NCBI RefSeq assembly: GCF_007896895.1
Contig: NZ_VOGW01000148.1
Coordinates: 1,876-57,048 of the forward strand
Origin: Streptomyces misionensis
GTDB taxonomy: Bacteria; Actinomycetota; Actinomycetes; Streptomycetales; Streptomycetaceae
Length of the DNA: 55,173 nt
Reading direction: 5' to 3'
The translations under genes were made by a program, and so were the position numbers. The notes beneath the pieces are model-generated. The model made no database searches. It had not been told where the DNA came from and worked only from the letters and a program-made list of their open reading frames with translations. Each line of letters begins with the position of its first letter. The first letter of the stretch is position 1. Below are positions 16,782 to 25,576 of the stretch, one piece after another.

Positions 16782-16799
16782 TGCCAGTGTTCACTGGCA
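16782..16799. promoter_or_regulatory. Inverted repeat in front of monooxygenase gene
   Basis: Perfect eight-base arms TGCCAGTG and CACTGGCA around TT, 32 bases before the monooxygenase ATG. It is a strong operator candidate for the divergent MerR regulator or another repressor. Confidence 0.55.
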
Positions 16800-16830
16800 G
16801 CATTTCTAGGTGAGGCGTGGAGGCTTCGGG

Positions 16831-18387
16831 ATGGCCGAGCACGAGCATGTGAGGGTGGCGGTGATCGGGTCCGGCTTCGGCGGGCTGGGCGCCGCGGTGC
16901 GGCTGCGCCGCGAGGGGATCACCGACTTCGTCGTCCTGGAACGGGCCGGCAGTGTCGGCGGTACCTGGCGGGACAACAGTTACCCCGGGTGCGCCTGTGA
17001 CGTGCCCTCCCATCTGTACTCCTTCTCCTTCGCGCCCAACCCGGAGTGGCCCCGCACCTTCTCCGGGCAGCGGCACATCCGCGCCTACCTGGAGCACGTC
17101 ACCGACGTCTTCGGGCTGCGCCGGCACCTCCGCTTCGACTCCGAGGTGAAACTGCTGCGCTGGGACCGCGAGGAGCTGCGCTGGCACATCGAGACCACGC
17201 GCGGGTCGCTGACCGCCGACGTCGTGGTCTCCGCCACCGGCCCGCTGTCCGACCCCAAGGTCCCGAACATCCCGGGCCTGGACTCCTTCCCCGGCAAGGT
17301 GTTCCACTCCGCCCGCTGGGACCACGACTACGACCTGCGCGGCAAGCGCGTGGCCATGGTCGGCACCGGCGCCTCCGCCATCCAGATCGTGCCCGCCATC
17401 CAGTCCCGGGTCGGCAGGCTCACCCTCTTCCAGCGCACCCCGCCGTGGGTGATGCCCCGCGTGGACCGCGCCATCAGTCCGGCCGAGCGCTGGCTGCACC
17501 GCGCCCTGCCGCTGACCACCCAGCTGCGGCGCGGGCTGCTGTGGGGCATCCGCGAACTCCAGGTGCAGGCCTTCACCAAGCACCCCGACGAACTCGGCCT
17601 GGTCGAGCAGCTCGCCAAGCGGCATCTGGCCCGCGCCGTCAAGGACCCGGCGCTGCGTGCCAAGCTCACCCCCGACTACCGCATCGGCTGCAAGCGCATC
17701 CTGCTGTCCAACAGCTACTACCCGGCGCTGACCAGGCCCAATGTGGACGTCGTGGACAGCGGGCTCAGCGAGGTGCGCGGCTCCACGGTGATCGCCGCCG
17801 ACGGCACCGAGACCGAGGTCGACGCGATCGTCTTCGGTACGGGCTTCCACGTCACGGACATGCCGATCGCCGAGCGGGTGGTCGGCGCGGAGGGCATCAC
17901 GCTCGCGGAGTCCTGGAAGGACGGCATGAAGGCGCTGCGCGGCGCCACGGCCGCCGGCTTCCCGAACTTCATGACGGTCATCGGGCCCAACACCGGCCTC
18001 GGAAACTCCTCCATGATCCTGATGATCGAGTCCCAGCTGAACTACATGGCCGACTATCTGCGCCAGCTGGACGTGCTCGGCGGCCGCACCGCCCTGGACG
18101 CCCGGCCGGAGGCGGTCGCGGCCTGGAACCACAAGGTGCAGGGGCGCATGCGGCGCACCGTGTGGAACACCGGCGGCTGCACCAGCTGGTACCTCGACGC
18201 GAGCGGCCGCAACACCACCGTCTGGCCCGGCACGACCGGCGAGTTCCGGCGCGTGACCCGGCACGTGGACCTCGGCGAGTACGAGGTCGTCCGCCCCGCT
18301 GCGGCCGGGGAGACCCCCGGGGCCGCGACGTCCCGTGTGCCGGCCGGGTCTTCGCAGAGCGGGCAGAGCAGCGAGGTCGCCGCGTGA
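16831..18387 (+). CDS. Flavin-containing (Baeyer-Villiger type) monooxygenase
   Basis: FAD/NADPH-dependent monooxygenase of 518 residues. The FAD Rossmann motif GSGFGG is at residues 13-18; the NADPH-binding motif GTGASA is near residue 178; between them FPGKVFHSARWD (about residues 153-164) matches the Baeyer-Villiger fingerprint FxGxxxHxxxW(P/D). GTGFHVTD and the late GPNTGLG-type segment also fit. It likely oxidises a ketone to an ester or lactone, or a related xenobiotic; the substrate is unknown. ATG 16831 follows GTGGAGG and is preferred over 16810. Its 3' end abuts the broken tricorn gene tail to tail, so a deletion appears to have brought the two together. Confidence 0.9.
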   Translation: MAEHEHVRVAVIGSGFGGLGAAVRLRREGITDFVVLERAGSVGGTWRDNSYPGCACDVPSHLYSFSFAPNPEWPRTFSGQRHIRAYLEHVTDVFGLRRHLRFDSEVKLLRWDREELRWHIETTRGSLTADVVVSATGPLSDPKVPNIPGLDSFPGKVFHSARWDHDYDLRGKRVAMVGTGASAIQIVPAIQSRVGRLTLFQRTPPWVMPRVDRAISPAERWLHRALPLTTQLRRGLLWGIRELQVQAFTKHPDELGLVEQLAKRHLARAVKDPALRAKLTPDYRIGCKRILLSNSYYPALTRPNVDVVDSGLSEVRGSTVIAADGTETEVDAIVFGTGFHVTDMPIAERVVGAEGITLAESWKDGMKALRGATAAGFPNFMTVIGPNTGLGNSSMILMIESQLNYMADYLRQLDVLGGRTALDARPEAVAAWNHKVQGRMRRTVWNTGGCTSWYLDASGRNTTVWPGTTGEFRRVTRHVDLGEYEVVRPAAAGETPGAATSRVPAGSSQSGQSSEVAA

Positions 18388-20405
18388 GCCGGATCACCGC
18401 CGTCGCCGATCTCGGTGGAGGGCACCGCGCGCAGCTCGCCCTCGTCCACCACGACCAGCCGGGTTCCGTCGCCGCTCACCGCGAACCAGTCGAGATGGCC
18501 GACGAGTTCGGACTTCTTCGCCTTGGTGATGTTGAAGTGCTCCAGGGTCGGGCGGCCGCTGATGTCGGCCGGGTTGACGAAGGTCTCGCCGAGCGCGCCG
18601 GAGATCGGCCAGCGCAGCCAGACCAGGCCGCCGCCCGCGACCGGGTGCAGCGAGGAGTACTTGGAGGCGATCACCGGGAACGGGGTGACCCGGCTGGCCA
18701 GGCCCTCCACCTCCACCGTGACCGTGCCCGCCTCGCCGCCCTCCTCGTCCTCCACCGGGTCGAGCCCGCCCGCCGCCGGCCGGCCCTCGGGGTTCAGGGC
18801 GAAGGGGGAGGGGGTCGCCGAGGACAGCGGCACCAGATAGGGGCGGCTGCCGAGCGGGAAGGACAGGTCGCCGGTGTGCACGTCGTACACCGGGTCGAAG
18901 CCGCGCCAGGACAGGAAGGCCAGGTAGCGGCCGTCGCGGGTGAAGACGGGGGTCTCGTCCTCGAAGCGGCCGTCGGTCACGTCCACGATCAGCCGGTCCT
19001 TGATGCGGGCCAGCTTGATCTGGCGCAGCGAGCGGCCGATGCCGGGGTGCGACCAGGTGAGCCAGGAGCCGTCGGGGGAGAAGGCCAGGTCGCGCACCGG
19101 TCCGTTGACGGAGCGGATCAGCTCGGTGACCGCGCCCTCCTCGGTCTCCGCCCCGACGCCGGTGCCGGGCGCCTCGGGGACCCCGGCGCCCGCCTCCTCG
19201 GGCACGTCGATCAGCAGCAGGCGGCCGTCGTGGGAGGCGACGGCGAGGCGTTCGCCGGCCGGGTCGGACACCATCTCCAGGACCCGGCCGAGGGCGCCGG
19301 AGGCGAGCCGGCGCGGCGGGCGGTCCCCGGTGGCCCGGGGCAGCTGGGCGATCTCCACCGCGTCCGCGCCCCCGGCGTCGGTCACATAGGCCAGCTGCCC
19401 CATGGAGCCGAGCATCTCCGGCAGCCGGACCCGGACCCCGGGCGTGTCGGCGATGGTGCGGGCCGGGCCGTCGCGGTGGGTGAGCCAGTACAGGCTGCCG
19501 CGCACCACGACCGCGCTGGCCCGGCCGGTCTCGTCCACCGAGATGCCGTCCACGTTCTGCGCGGCCGGCACCTGGTAGCGGCGGCGGCCCGCGGCGGGGC
19601 CGGCGAGGCGGACGTCCAGTCTGCGCGGGGTGCCGTTCGGGGAGAAGTCGTCCACCAGCCACAGGTCGCCCGCGCACTGGTAGACCACCCGGGTGCCGTC
19701 GCTCGCGGCGTGCCGGGCGTAGAAGGCGTCGTGGTCGGTGTGGCGGCGCAGGTCGGTGCCGTCGTAGGCGCAGGAGTAGAGGTTGCCGACGCCCTCGTGG
19801 TCGGAGAGGAAGGCGATCCGCCCGGCGACGTACATGGGGCTGTCCAGGTGGCCCTCGACGTCGGGCAGCAGCCGCCTGCCGTGCAGCCACAGCCGGCCCA
19901 TGGCGCCGCCCCGGTAGCGCTTCCAGGAGGCCGGTTCGTGCGGCGGGGTGCCGGTGAGCAGCAGGGTCCTGCGTTCGCCGGCGAGGTCGGCGACCTGGAT
20001 GTCGGTGACCGGGCCCCAGGGCAGCCGGCCGCCGGGGTCGCCGTCGGGGGTCACCTTGTAGGCCCAGGTGAAATAGGAGAAGGGCTGCCCGTGGGAGGCC
20101 ACCGCGAGGATGTCGCCGTCCGGGGTCCAGCCGCGCACCTGGGTGTCGGTGCTGCCCCAGTACGTCAGTTGCCGCGCGGGTCCGCCGGCGACGTCGACCA
20201 GCTGGATCTCCGGGACCAGGCTGCGCCAGTTCGTGTAGGCGATCCGGCTCCCGTCGGGGGAGAAGCGGGGGTGGCCGGTCTTCGTGCGGTCCGCGGTGAG
20301 CCGCCAGGCGCGGCCCGGGGCGTCGAGGGGGGCCAGCCAGAGGTCGTCCTCCGCCACGAAGCAGAGCAGGTCGCCGCTGAGGTGGGGAAAGCGCAGATAG
20401 CTCAC
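18054..20405 (-). pseudogene. Tricorn protease, truncated: beta-propeller half only, tail reads antisense of monooxygenase
   Basis: The first ~672 codons (20405 down to about 18390) match the N-terminal beta-propeller part of a tricorn-type protease: YLRFPHLSGDLLCFVAEDDLW, FSPDGSRIAYTNWR, repeated blades and VVVDEGELRAVPSTEIGDG. Full tricorn proteins have about 1,050-1,100 residues, with a PDZ domain and an S41-type catalytic Ser/His region after that point; these are absent here. Instead the frame runs on for 112 codons through the antisense strand of the monooxygenase gene, giving sequence with no sense as protein, to a stop at 18054. A deletion ending near 18,388-18,400 is the simplest reading. 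It is probably inactive as a protease; a stable propeller could still bind peptides. Confidence 0.85.
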
Positions 20406-20486
20406 CTTTCCATGCTTTTCCGACCGCTGGGGGCGGGCAACTTGTGTGGCCTTCTTATGTGTTCCTCACGTTCGTGACCCACCCCA

Positions 20487-20570
20487 CGTACGAAACCGTT
20501 TCGTTTCGCTTAGCGGGAGGGGTATCTTCATCACGTACGAAGAATGCGTGTACGAGGTCGTGCGTACGAA
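20487..20570. promoter_or_regulatory. TetR-type operator region upstream of tetR
   Basis: A perfect inverted repeat ACGAAA-CCG-TTTCGT lies at 20490-20504, overlapping the first of three copies of CGTACGAA (20487, 20534 and 20563). It lies between the divergent tricorn and TetR starts, where a TetR repressor would control its own gene and the MMPL exporter. Confidence 0.6.
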
Positions 20571-20615
20571 GAAGTGCGGACGACGAGGAAGTCCCGGAGC
20601 GGAAGGGTGAGCGGC

Positions 20616-21209
20616 ATGACCGAGACCGTCGCGGCGGCACGGCGCAGCCGGATCACCCCCGAGCGCGAGGCCGAGCTGTACGAGGCCGTGCTCGACCTGC
20701 TCCGGGAGGTCGGCTACGACGCCCTCACCATGGACGCCGTCGCCGCCCGCACCCGGTCCAGCAAGGCCACGCTCTACCGCCAGTGGGGCGGCAAGGCCCA
20801 GCTGGTGGTCAAGGCGCTGCGGCACTCCAAGCGCGGCCACCTGGAGGACATCGACACCGGCTCGCTCCGCGGTGACCTGCACGCCCTCGTGGCGTTGGAG
20901 GACGACTGCACCATGGCGCAGAACTCCGCCCTGATGCGAGGCATCGCCATGGCGATCCACCACAACGAGGATCTGCGCGAGGCCTTCAAGGAGCAGATCG
21001 TCGACGTCGAGATCGTCAGCGGCCGGCAGATGCTCCAGCGGGCCATCGACCGGGGCGAGGTCCGTCCGGACTGCCCGGCGATCGACTTCATGGTGCACAT
21101 GATGGTCGGAGGCTTCGCCACCCGGACCCTGCTGGAGGACCAGCCGCCCACCCGGGCCTTCCTCACCTCGTACATCGACGCCGTGGTCCTCCCCGCCCTC
21201 GGCGCCTGA
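20616..21209 (+). CDS. TetR/AcrR family transcriptional regulator
   Basis: Repressor of 197 residues. The N-terminal helix-turn-helix (about residues 15-60: LYEAVLDLLREVGYDALTMD, AARTRSSKATLYRQWGGKAQ) is a clear TetR domain; the C-terminal ligand-binding part ends LTSYIDAVVLPAL, typical of the TetR_C subfamily. ATG at 20616 follows GGAAGGGTGAGCGGC. It is 113 bases upstream of an MMPL exporter, so it very likely represses that exporter; the palindrome and the CGTACGAA repeats upstream are the probable binding sites. Confidence 0.93.
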   Translation: MTETVAAARRSRITPEREAELYEAVLDLLREVGYDALTMDAVAARTRSSKATLYRQWGGKAQLVVKALRHSKRGHLEDIDTGSLRGDLHALVALEDDCTMAQNSALMRGIAMAIHHNEDLREAFKEQIVDVEIVSGRQMLQRAIDRGEVRPDCPAIDFMVHMMVGGFATRTLLEDQPPTRAFLTSYIDAVVLPALGA

Positions 21210-21322
21210 CCCTCTCCGACGCCCCTCCCCGGCAAGCCCACCACCTGACGTCACCGCTCACGTCGTCGGGCTGATCGCCCCTGCCCTGATGAACCCCACG
21301 ACCTGACCGGGAGTACGCCCCC

Positions 21323-23536
21323 GTGGCCACATTCCTGTACCGACTCGGCCGACTCGCCTTCAGGCGACGGCACTTCGTCGTCCTGATATGGGTGGCGCTG
21401 CTCACCCTCGCCGGGGTGGGCGCCGCCTCCGCGCCGGCCGCCGGCAACAGTTCCTTCTCCATCCCCGGCACCGAGGCCCAGAAGGCCTTCGACCTGCTGG
21501 AGCAGCGTTTCCCCGGGATGAGCGCCGACGGCGCCACCGCGCGGGTCGTCTTCAAGGCGCCGGCCGGCGAGAAGATGACCGACAAGCCCAACAAGGCCGC
21601 CGTCGAGAAGACGGTGCGCGAGCTGGGGCACGGCTCGGAGGTCGCCTCCGTCGCCGACCCGTACGCCGGGCACACCATCAGCCGGGACGGCTCCGTCGCC
21701 TACACCTCGGTGAAGTACAAGGTCTCCGGCATGGAGCTGGAGGACTCCTCCCGGGACGCCCTGAAGAAGGCCGCGCAGGACGCGCGGGACGCCGGGCTGA
21801 CCGTCGAGATCGGCGGTGACGCGCTCAACGCCATGCCCGAGACCGGCTCCGGCGAGGTGATCGGCATCGCCATCGCCGCCGTCGTCCTCGTCATCACCTT
21901 CGGCTCCCTGCTCGCGGCCGGGCTGCCGCTGCTGACCGCGATCATCGGCGTCGGCATCGGCGTCTCCGCGATCACCGCGCTCGCCTCCGCCCTCGACCTG
22001 GGCAGCACCACCTCCACCCTGGCGACGATGATCGGCCTCGCCGTCGGCATCGACTACGCCCTGTTCATCGTCTCCCGCTACCGCGCGGAACTCGCCGAGG
22101 GCCGCGAGCGCGAGGAGGCGGCGGGCCGCGCCGTCGGCACGGCCGGCTCCGCGGTGGTCTTCGCGGGTCTGACCGTCGTCATCGCCCTGGTCGGACTGTC
22201 CGTCGTCAACATCCCGATGCTGACGAAGATGGGCGTCGCGGCGGCGGGCACGGTCGCCATCGCCGTCCTGATCGCCCTCACCATGATCCCGGCGCTGCTC
22301 GGCTACGCGGGCCGCAGGGTCAAGCCGGCCGGCGAGAAGAGCAGGCTGCTCGGCGGCGGCCGGACGCCGAAGAACCCCGGCCGCCCCAACATGGGCACCC
22401 GCTGGGCGAGCTTCGTGGTCCGCCGCCCCGTCGCGGTCCTCCTGCTCGGCGTGATCGGGCTCGGCGCGGCGGCGGTCCCGGCCGCCTCCCTGCAACTGGG
22501 CCTGCCCGACGACGGCTCCCAGCCCACCTCCACCACCCAGCGCCGCGCCTACGACCTCCTCTCCGAGGGCTTCGGACCCGGCTTCAACGGGCCCCTGATG
22601 GTCGTGGTCGACGCCAAGGACAGCGGGCACCCGCAGACCGCCTTCACCGCGGTCGGCAAGGAGATCAAGGGCCTCAAGGACGTCGTCGCGGTCACCCCCG
22701 CCACGCCCAACAAGGCCGGCGACACCGCGATCATCACCGTGGTGCCCAAGTCCAAGCCGTCCTCGAAGTCCACCGAGGACCTGGTGCACGCGATCCGCGA
22801 CAAGGGCGCGGCCGCGGGGGCGAAGGCGGACGCCGAGGTGCTGGTCACCGGCTCGACGGCGATGAACATCGACGTCTCCCAGCGTCTGAACGACGCGCTG
22901 CTGCCGTACCTCGCCCTGGTGGTCGGCCTGGCCTTCCTCCTGCTGATCGTGGTCTTCCGCTCGGTCCTCGTCCCGCTGAAGGCGGCCCTCGGCTTCCTGC
23001 TCAGCGTGCTCGCGGCGCTCGGCGCGGTCGTCGCGGTCTTCCAGTGGGGCTGGCTGTCCGGCCTGCTGAACGTGCAGCAGACCGGCCCGGTCATGTCGAT
23101 GATGCCGATCTTCATGGTGGGCGTGGTCTTCGGCCTCGCGATGGACTACGAGGTCTTCCTCGTCACGCGGATGCGGGAGGCGTACGTCCACGGCGAGACG
23201 CCCGGCCAGGCGGTGGTGACCGGCTTCCGGCACGGCGCCCGCGTGGTCACGGCCGCGGCCGTCATCATGATCGCCGTCTTCTCCGGCTTCATCGGCTCCA
23301 GCGAGTCCATGATCAAGATGATCGGCTTCGGCCTCGCCATCGCCGTCTTCTTCGACGCCTTCGTCGTCCGCATGGCGATCGTCCCGGCGGTGCTCGCCCT
23401 GCTCGGCAGGCGCGCCTGGTGGCTGCCGAAGTGGCTCGACCGGATGCTGCCCAACGTGGACGTCGAGGGCGAGGGCCTGCGCACGCAGCCCTCGGCGGAC
23501 GGCACGGAGGACGAGCGGGAACTGGTACGCGCCTGA
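21323..23536 (+). CDS. MMPL family RND exporter
   Basis: Membrane transporter of 737 residues of the MMPL/RND superfamily, exporting lipids or hydrophobic drugs with proton motive force. The pattern is one N-terminal TM helix, a large extracytoplasmic loop (residues 35-175), five TM helices, then a repeat of that layout. The first TM block contains GLAVGIDYALFIVSRYRAEL and the second GVVFGLAMDYEVFLVTRMREAY, the paired GxxxDY motifs of the proton relay. It begins at GTG 21323 after the TetR gene, its probable repressor, and ends before a strong terminator. Confidence 0.94.
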   Translation: MATFLYRLGRLAFRRRHFVVLIWVALLTLAGVGAASAPAAGNSSFSIPGTEAQKAFDLLEQRFPGMSADGATARVVFKAPAGEKMTDKPNKAAVEKTVRELGHGSEVASVADPYAGHTISRDGSVAYTSVKYKVSGMELEDSSRDALKKAAQDARDAGLTVEIGGDALNAMPETGSGEVIGIAIAAVVLVITFGSLLAAGLPLLTAIIGVGIGVSAITALASALDLGSTTSTLATMIGLAVGIDYALFIVSRYRAELAEGREREEAAGRAVGTAGSAVVFAGLTVVIALVGLSVVNIPMLTKMGVAAAGTVAIAVLIALTMIPALLGYAGRRVKPAGEKSRLLGGGRTPKNPGRPNMGTRWASFVVRRPVAVLLLGVIGLGAAAVPAASLQLGLPDDGSQPTSTTQRRAYDLLSEGFGPGFNGPLMVVVDAKDSGHPQTAFTAVGKEIKGLKDVVAVTPATPNKAGDTAIITVVPKSKPSSKSTEDLVHAIRDKGAAAGAKADAEVLVTGSTAMNIDVSQRLNDALLPYLALVVGLAFLLLIVVFRSVLVPLKAALGFLLSVLAALGAVVAVFQWGWLSGLLNVQQTGPVMSMMPIFMVGVVFGLAMDYEVFLVTRMREAYVHGETPGQAVVTGFRHGARVVTAAAVIMIAVFSGFIGSSESMIKMIGFGLAIAVFFDAFVVRMAIVPAVLALLGRRAWWLPKWLDRMLPNVDVEGEGLRTQPSADGTEDERELVRA

Positions 23537-23558
23537 CGTACCGCCTCCGCGCGAAGCG

Positions 23559-23603
23559 GCCGGTGAGGGTGCCCGTGGGGACGGGGCTTGCACCCTCACC
23601 GGC
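23559..23603 (+). terminator. Intrinsic terminator after MMPL exporter
   Basis: Perfect 14-base arms GCCGGTGAGGGTGC and GCACCCTCACCGGC around a 17-base loop, followed by TTTT, 22 bases after the MMPL stop. Confidence 0.85.
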
Positions 23604-23658
23604 TTTTCGCCATCCGGACGTCCTCGCACCCGCCGGCCGTCCTCGCTACCGTTCCCCC

Positions 23659-24171
23659 ATGACGACAGCCGCCACTGACGCCGACGGATCGGGAGCGCAC
23701 CCGCGTTTCGCGCAAGCGCTGAGGGAACTGGGCCTGGAGGAGGTGCTCGGGCGCGCCCGGAAGTTCCCGGAGAGCACCCGGACCGCCGTGGAGGCCGCCG
23801 CGGCCGTCGGCTGCGAGCTGAGCCAGATCTGCAAATCGCTGGTGTTCGCCGCCGACGGGGTGCCGGTCCTGGTCCTGATGGACGGGGCCTCCCGCGTCGA
23901 CGTGGAGCGGGTGCGCGAGGAACTGGGCGTGCGAAAGGTCGGCCGGGCCGACGCCCAGGCGGTGCGCGAGGTCACCGGGTACGCCATCGGCGGTGTGCCG
24001 CCCTTCGGGCACCGTACCCGCACCCGGGTGCTGGCCGACTGCTCGCTGCTCGCCCACGACGTGGTGTGGGCCGCCGCCGGAACGCCGTACGCCGTCTTCC
24101 CCATCGAACCGAAGGAACTCGTCGCCCACGCCGGGGCGACGCTGGTGGACGTGCGCGAGCAGCGGGCGTGA
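23659..24171 (+). CDS. YbaK/EbsC family aminoacyl-tRNA deacylase
   Basis: Editing domain-like protein of 170 residues related to ProRS-associated deacylases that hydrolyse mischarged tRNA. It carries the family's CELSQICKSLVFAADG with the central Lys, VLMDGASRVDVERV, VTGYAIGGVPPFGH (the GxxPPfGH motif) and YAVFPIEPKELVAH at the C-terminus. ATG 23659 gives the family N-terminus; upstream frame is noncoding and includes the MMPL terminator. Which misacylated tRNA it clears cannot be told. Confidence 0.9.
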   Translation: MTTAATDADGSGAHPRFAQALRELGLEEVLGRARKFPESTRTAVEAAAAVGCELSQICKSLVFAADGVPVLVLMDGASRVDVERVREELGVRKVGRADAQAVREVTGYAIGGVPPFGHRTRTRVLADCSLLAHDVVWAAAGTPYAVFPIEPKELVAHAGATLVDVREQRA

Positions 24172-24297
24172 CGCCGCGGACGGCGGCGGCCGTCCCGCTC
24201 GCCGCCGTCGTACGCGCCGGGTGGCAGCCCGTCGCCGCACCGCCCGTCGCCGTACCGTGGACAGCCCGGAGACACACAGCGACTTCAGGGAGCGTCA

Positions 24298-25182
24298 ATG
24301 AGTGACAAGCCGATCGTCGGCGTGCTGGGCACCGGCATCATGGGCGCGGCGATGGCCCGCAATCTGTGCCGCGCGGGGCTGGAGGTGCGGGTCTGGAACC
24401 GCACCCGGGAGAAGGCCGAACCGCTCGCCGCCGACGGGGCCCGGGTCGCGGACACCCCCGCCGGGGCCGTCGAGGGCGCCGATGTGGTCCTCACCATGCT
24501 CTACGACGGCAACACGGTGCTGGAGGTGATGCGCGAGGCCGCCCCGGCGCTGCGCGAGGGCACGGTGTGGGCACAGTCCACCACCGCCGGGACCGAGCTG
24601 ATCACCGACCTGGCCGCCTTCGCCCGCGAGCACGGGCTGCTCTTCTACGACGCCCCCGTCCTCGGCACCAAACAGCCCGCCGAGGCCGGCCTGCTGACCG
24701 TGCTGGCCGCGGGGCCGAAGGAGGGCCGGCCGAGGCTCGCGCCGGTGTTCGACGCGGTGGGCGGCAAGACCCTGTGGACCGGCGAGGACGGCGGCGAGGG
24801 CAGCGCCAGCCGGCTGAAGCTGGTCGCCAACAGCTGGGTGCTCGCCGTCACCGCGGCCACCGGCGAGACGCTGGCCCTCGCCAAGGGCCTCGGCGTCGAC
24901 CCCGCGCACTTCTTCGAGCTGATCGACGGCGGCCCGCTCGACATGGGATACCTGCGGGCCAAGTCCAAGGTGCTGCTCGACGGCGAGCTGACCCCGCCCT
25001 CGTTCGCGGTGACCACCGCCGAGAAGGACGCCCGGCTGATCGTGGCGGCGGGGCGGGGCAGCGGCGTGCGCCTGGACGTGGCCGAGGCCACCGCCGAACG
25101 GCTCGCCCGCGCGGCCGCCCAGGGGCACGCCGACGAGGACATGGCCGCCGCGTACTTCGCCAGCTTCGACGGCGAGGACTGA
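24298..25182 (+). CDS. NAD(P)-dependent oxidoreductase, 3-hydroxyisobutyrate dehydrogenase family
   Basis: Dehydrogenase of 294 residues. It begins with the Rossmann motif VGVLGTGIMGAAMARNL (GxGxMG), has the WNRTREKAEPL NADP-type segment, VWAQSTTAG for substrate binding, and KLVANSWVLAVTAATGETLAL with the predicted catalytic Lys of the beta-hydroxyacid dehydrogenase family. The C-terminal helical domain (residues 165-294) is complete. It acts on a small hydroxyacid such as 3-hydroxyisobutyrate, or as a succinic semialdehyde reductase; the substrate is not evident. Confidence 0.9.
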   Translation: MSDKPIVGVLGTGIMGAAMARNLCRAGLEVRVWNRTREKAEPLAADGARVADTPAGAVEGADVVLTMLYDGNTVLEVMREAAPALREGTVWAQSTTAGTELITDLAAFAREHGLLFYDAPVLGTKQPAEAGLLTVLAAGPKEGRPRLAPVFDAVGGKTLWTGEDGGEGSASRLKLVANSWVLAVTAATGETLALAKGLGVDPAHFFELIDGGPLDMGYLRAKSKVLLDGELTPPSFAVTTAEKDARLIVAAGRGSGVRLDVAEATAERLARAAAQGHADEDMAAAYFASFDGED

Positions 25183-25264
25183 GCCGGCCGCCGAGATGAC
25201 GTCACCCGCGGCCGGGAGGCACCCTGGAGACAGCCGGAACGAGTGCTTCCCGGAGGTGGCCGAC

Positions 25265-25570
25265 ATGACACAGACCATGCAGCAGAAGCAGACCATGAGC
25301 CACACCGCTGTCGGGTGGCATGTCGAGCTTGAGTTCGAGGAGGACGGTCAGCACACGCGTGCGGCGGCCCTGGTGCGGCTGCCCGACGGCTCCGAGATCC
25401 GGGGACACGGGCACGCCAGCCGCCACCACGTGGACAACGACCAGCCCCGGGTCGGCGAGGAGATCGCCGGGGCCCGCGCCCTCAACCAGATCGCCATGCA
25501 GCTGCTGGACAAGGCCCACGTCGAGATCGACGCGGACTCCGGGCGCACCTCGCACCCGATCCACGTGTGA
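25265..25570 (+). CDS. DUF1876 domain-containing protein
   Basis: Small protein of 101 residues of unknown function, of the DUF1876 type common in actinobacteria. It reads GWHVELEFEEDGQHTRAAAL, LPDGSEIRGHGHASRHH and VGEEIAGARALNQIAMQLLD, all features of that domain, which looks like an alpha/beta fold similar to double-stranded RNA-binding domains. ATG 25265 is selected because GGAGGTGG lies seven bases upstream; starting at 25196 would add unconserved residues. It is tail to tail with the serine hydrolase, six bases apart. Confidence 0.85.
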   Translation: MTQTMQQKQTMSHTAVGWHVELEFEEDGQHTRAAALVRLPDGSEIRGHGHASRHHVDNDQPRVGEEIAGARALNQIAMQLLDKAHVEIDADSGRTSHPIHV

Positions 25571-25576
25571 GCCCGG

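Noticed and set aside
18054..18387. Minus-strand coding sequence continuing the tricorn frame through the monooxygenase gene
   Set aside because: It is the antisense of a well-conserved monooxygenase and has Arg/Ser/Pro-rich text with no family match; kept only as the tail of the broken tricorn gene.
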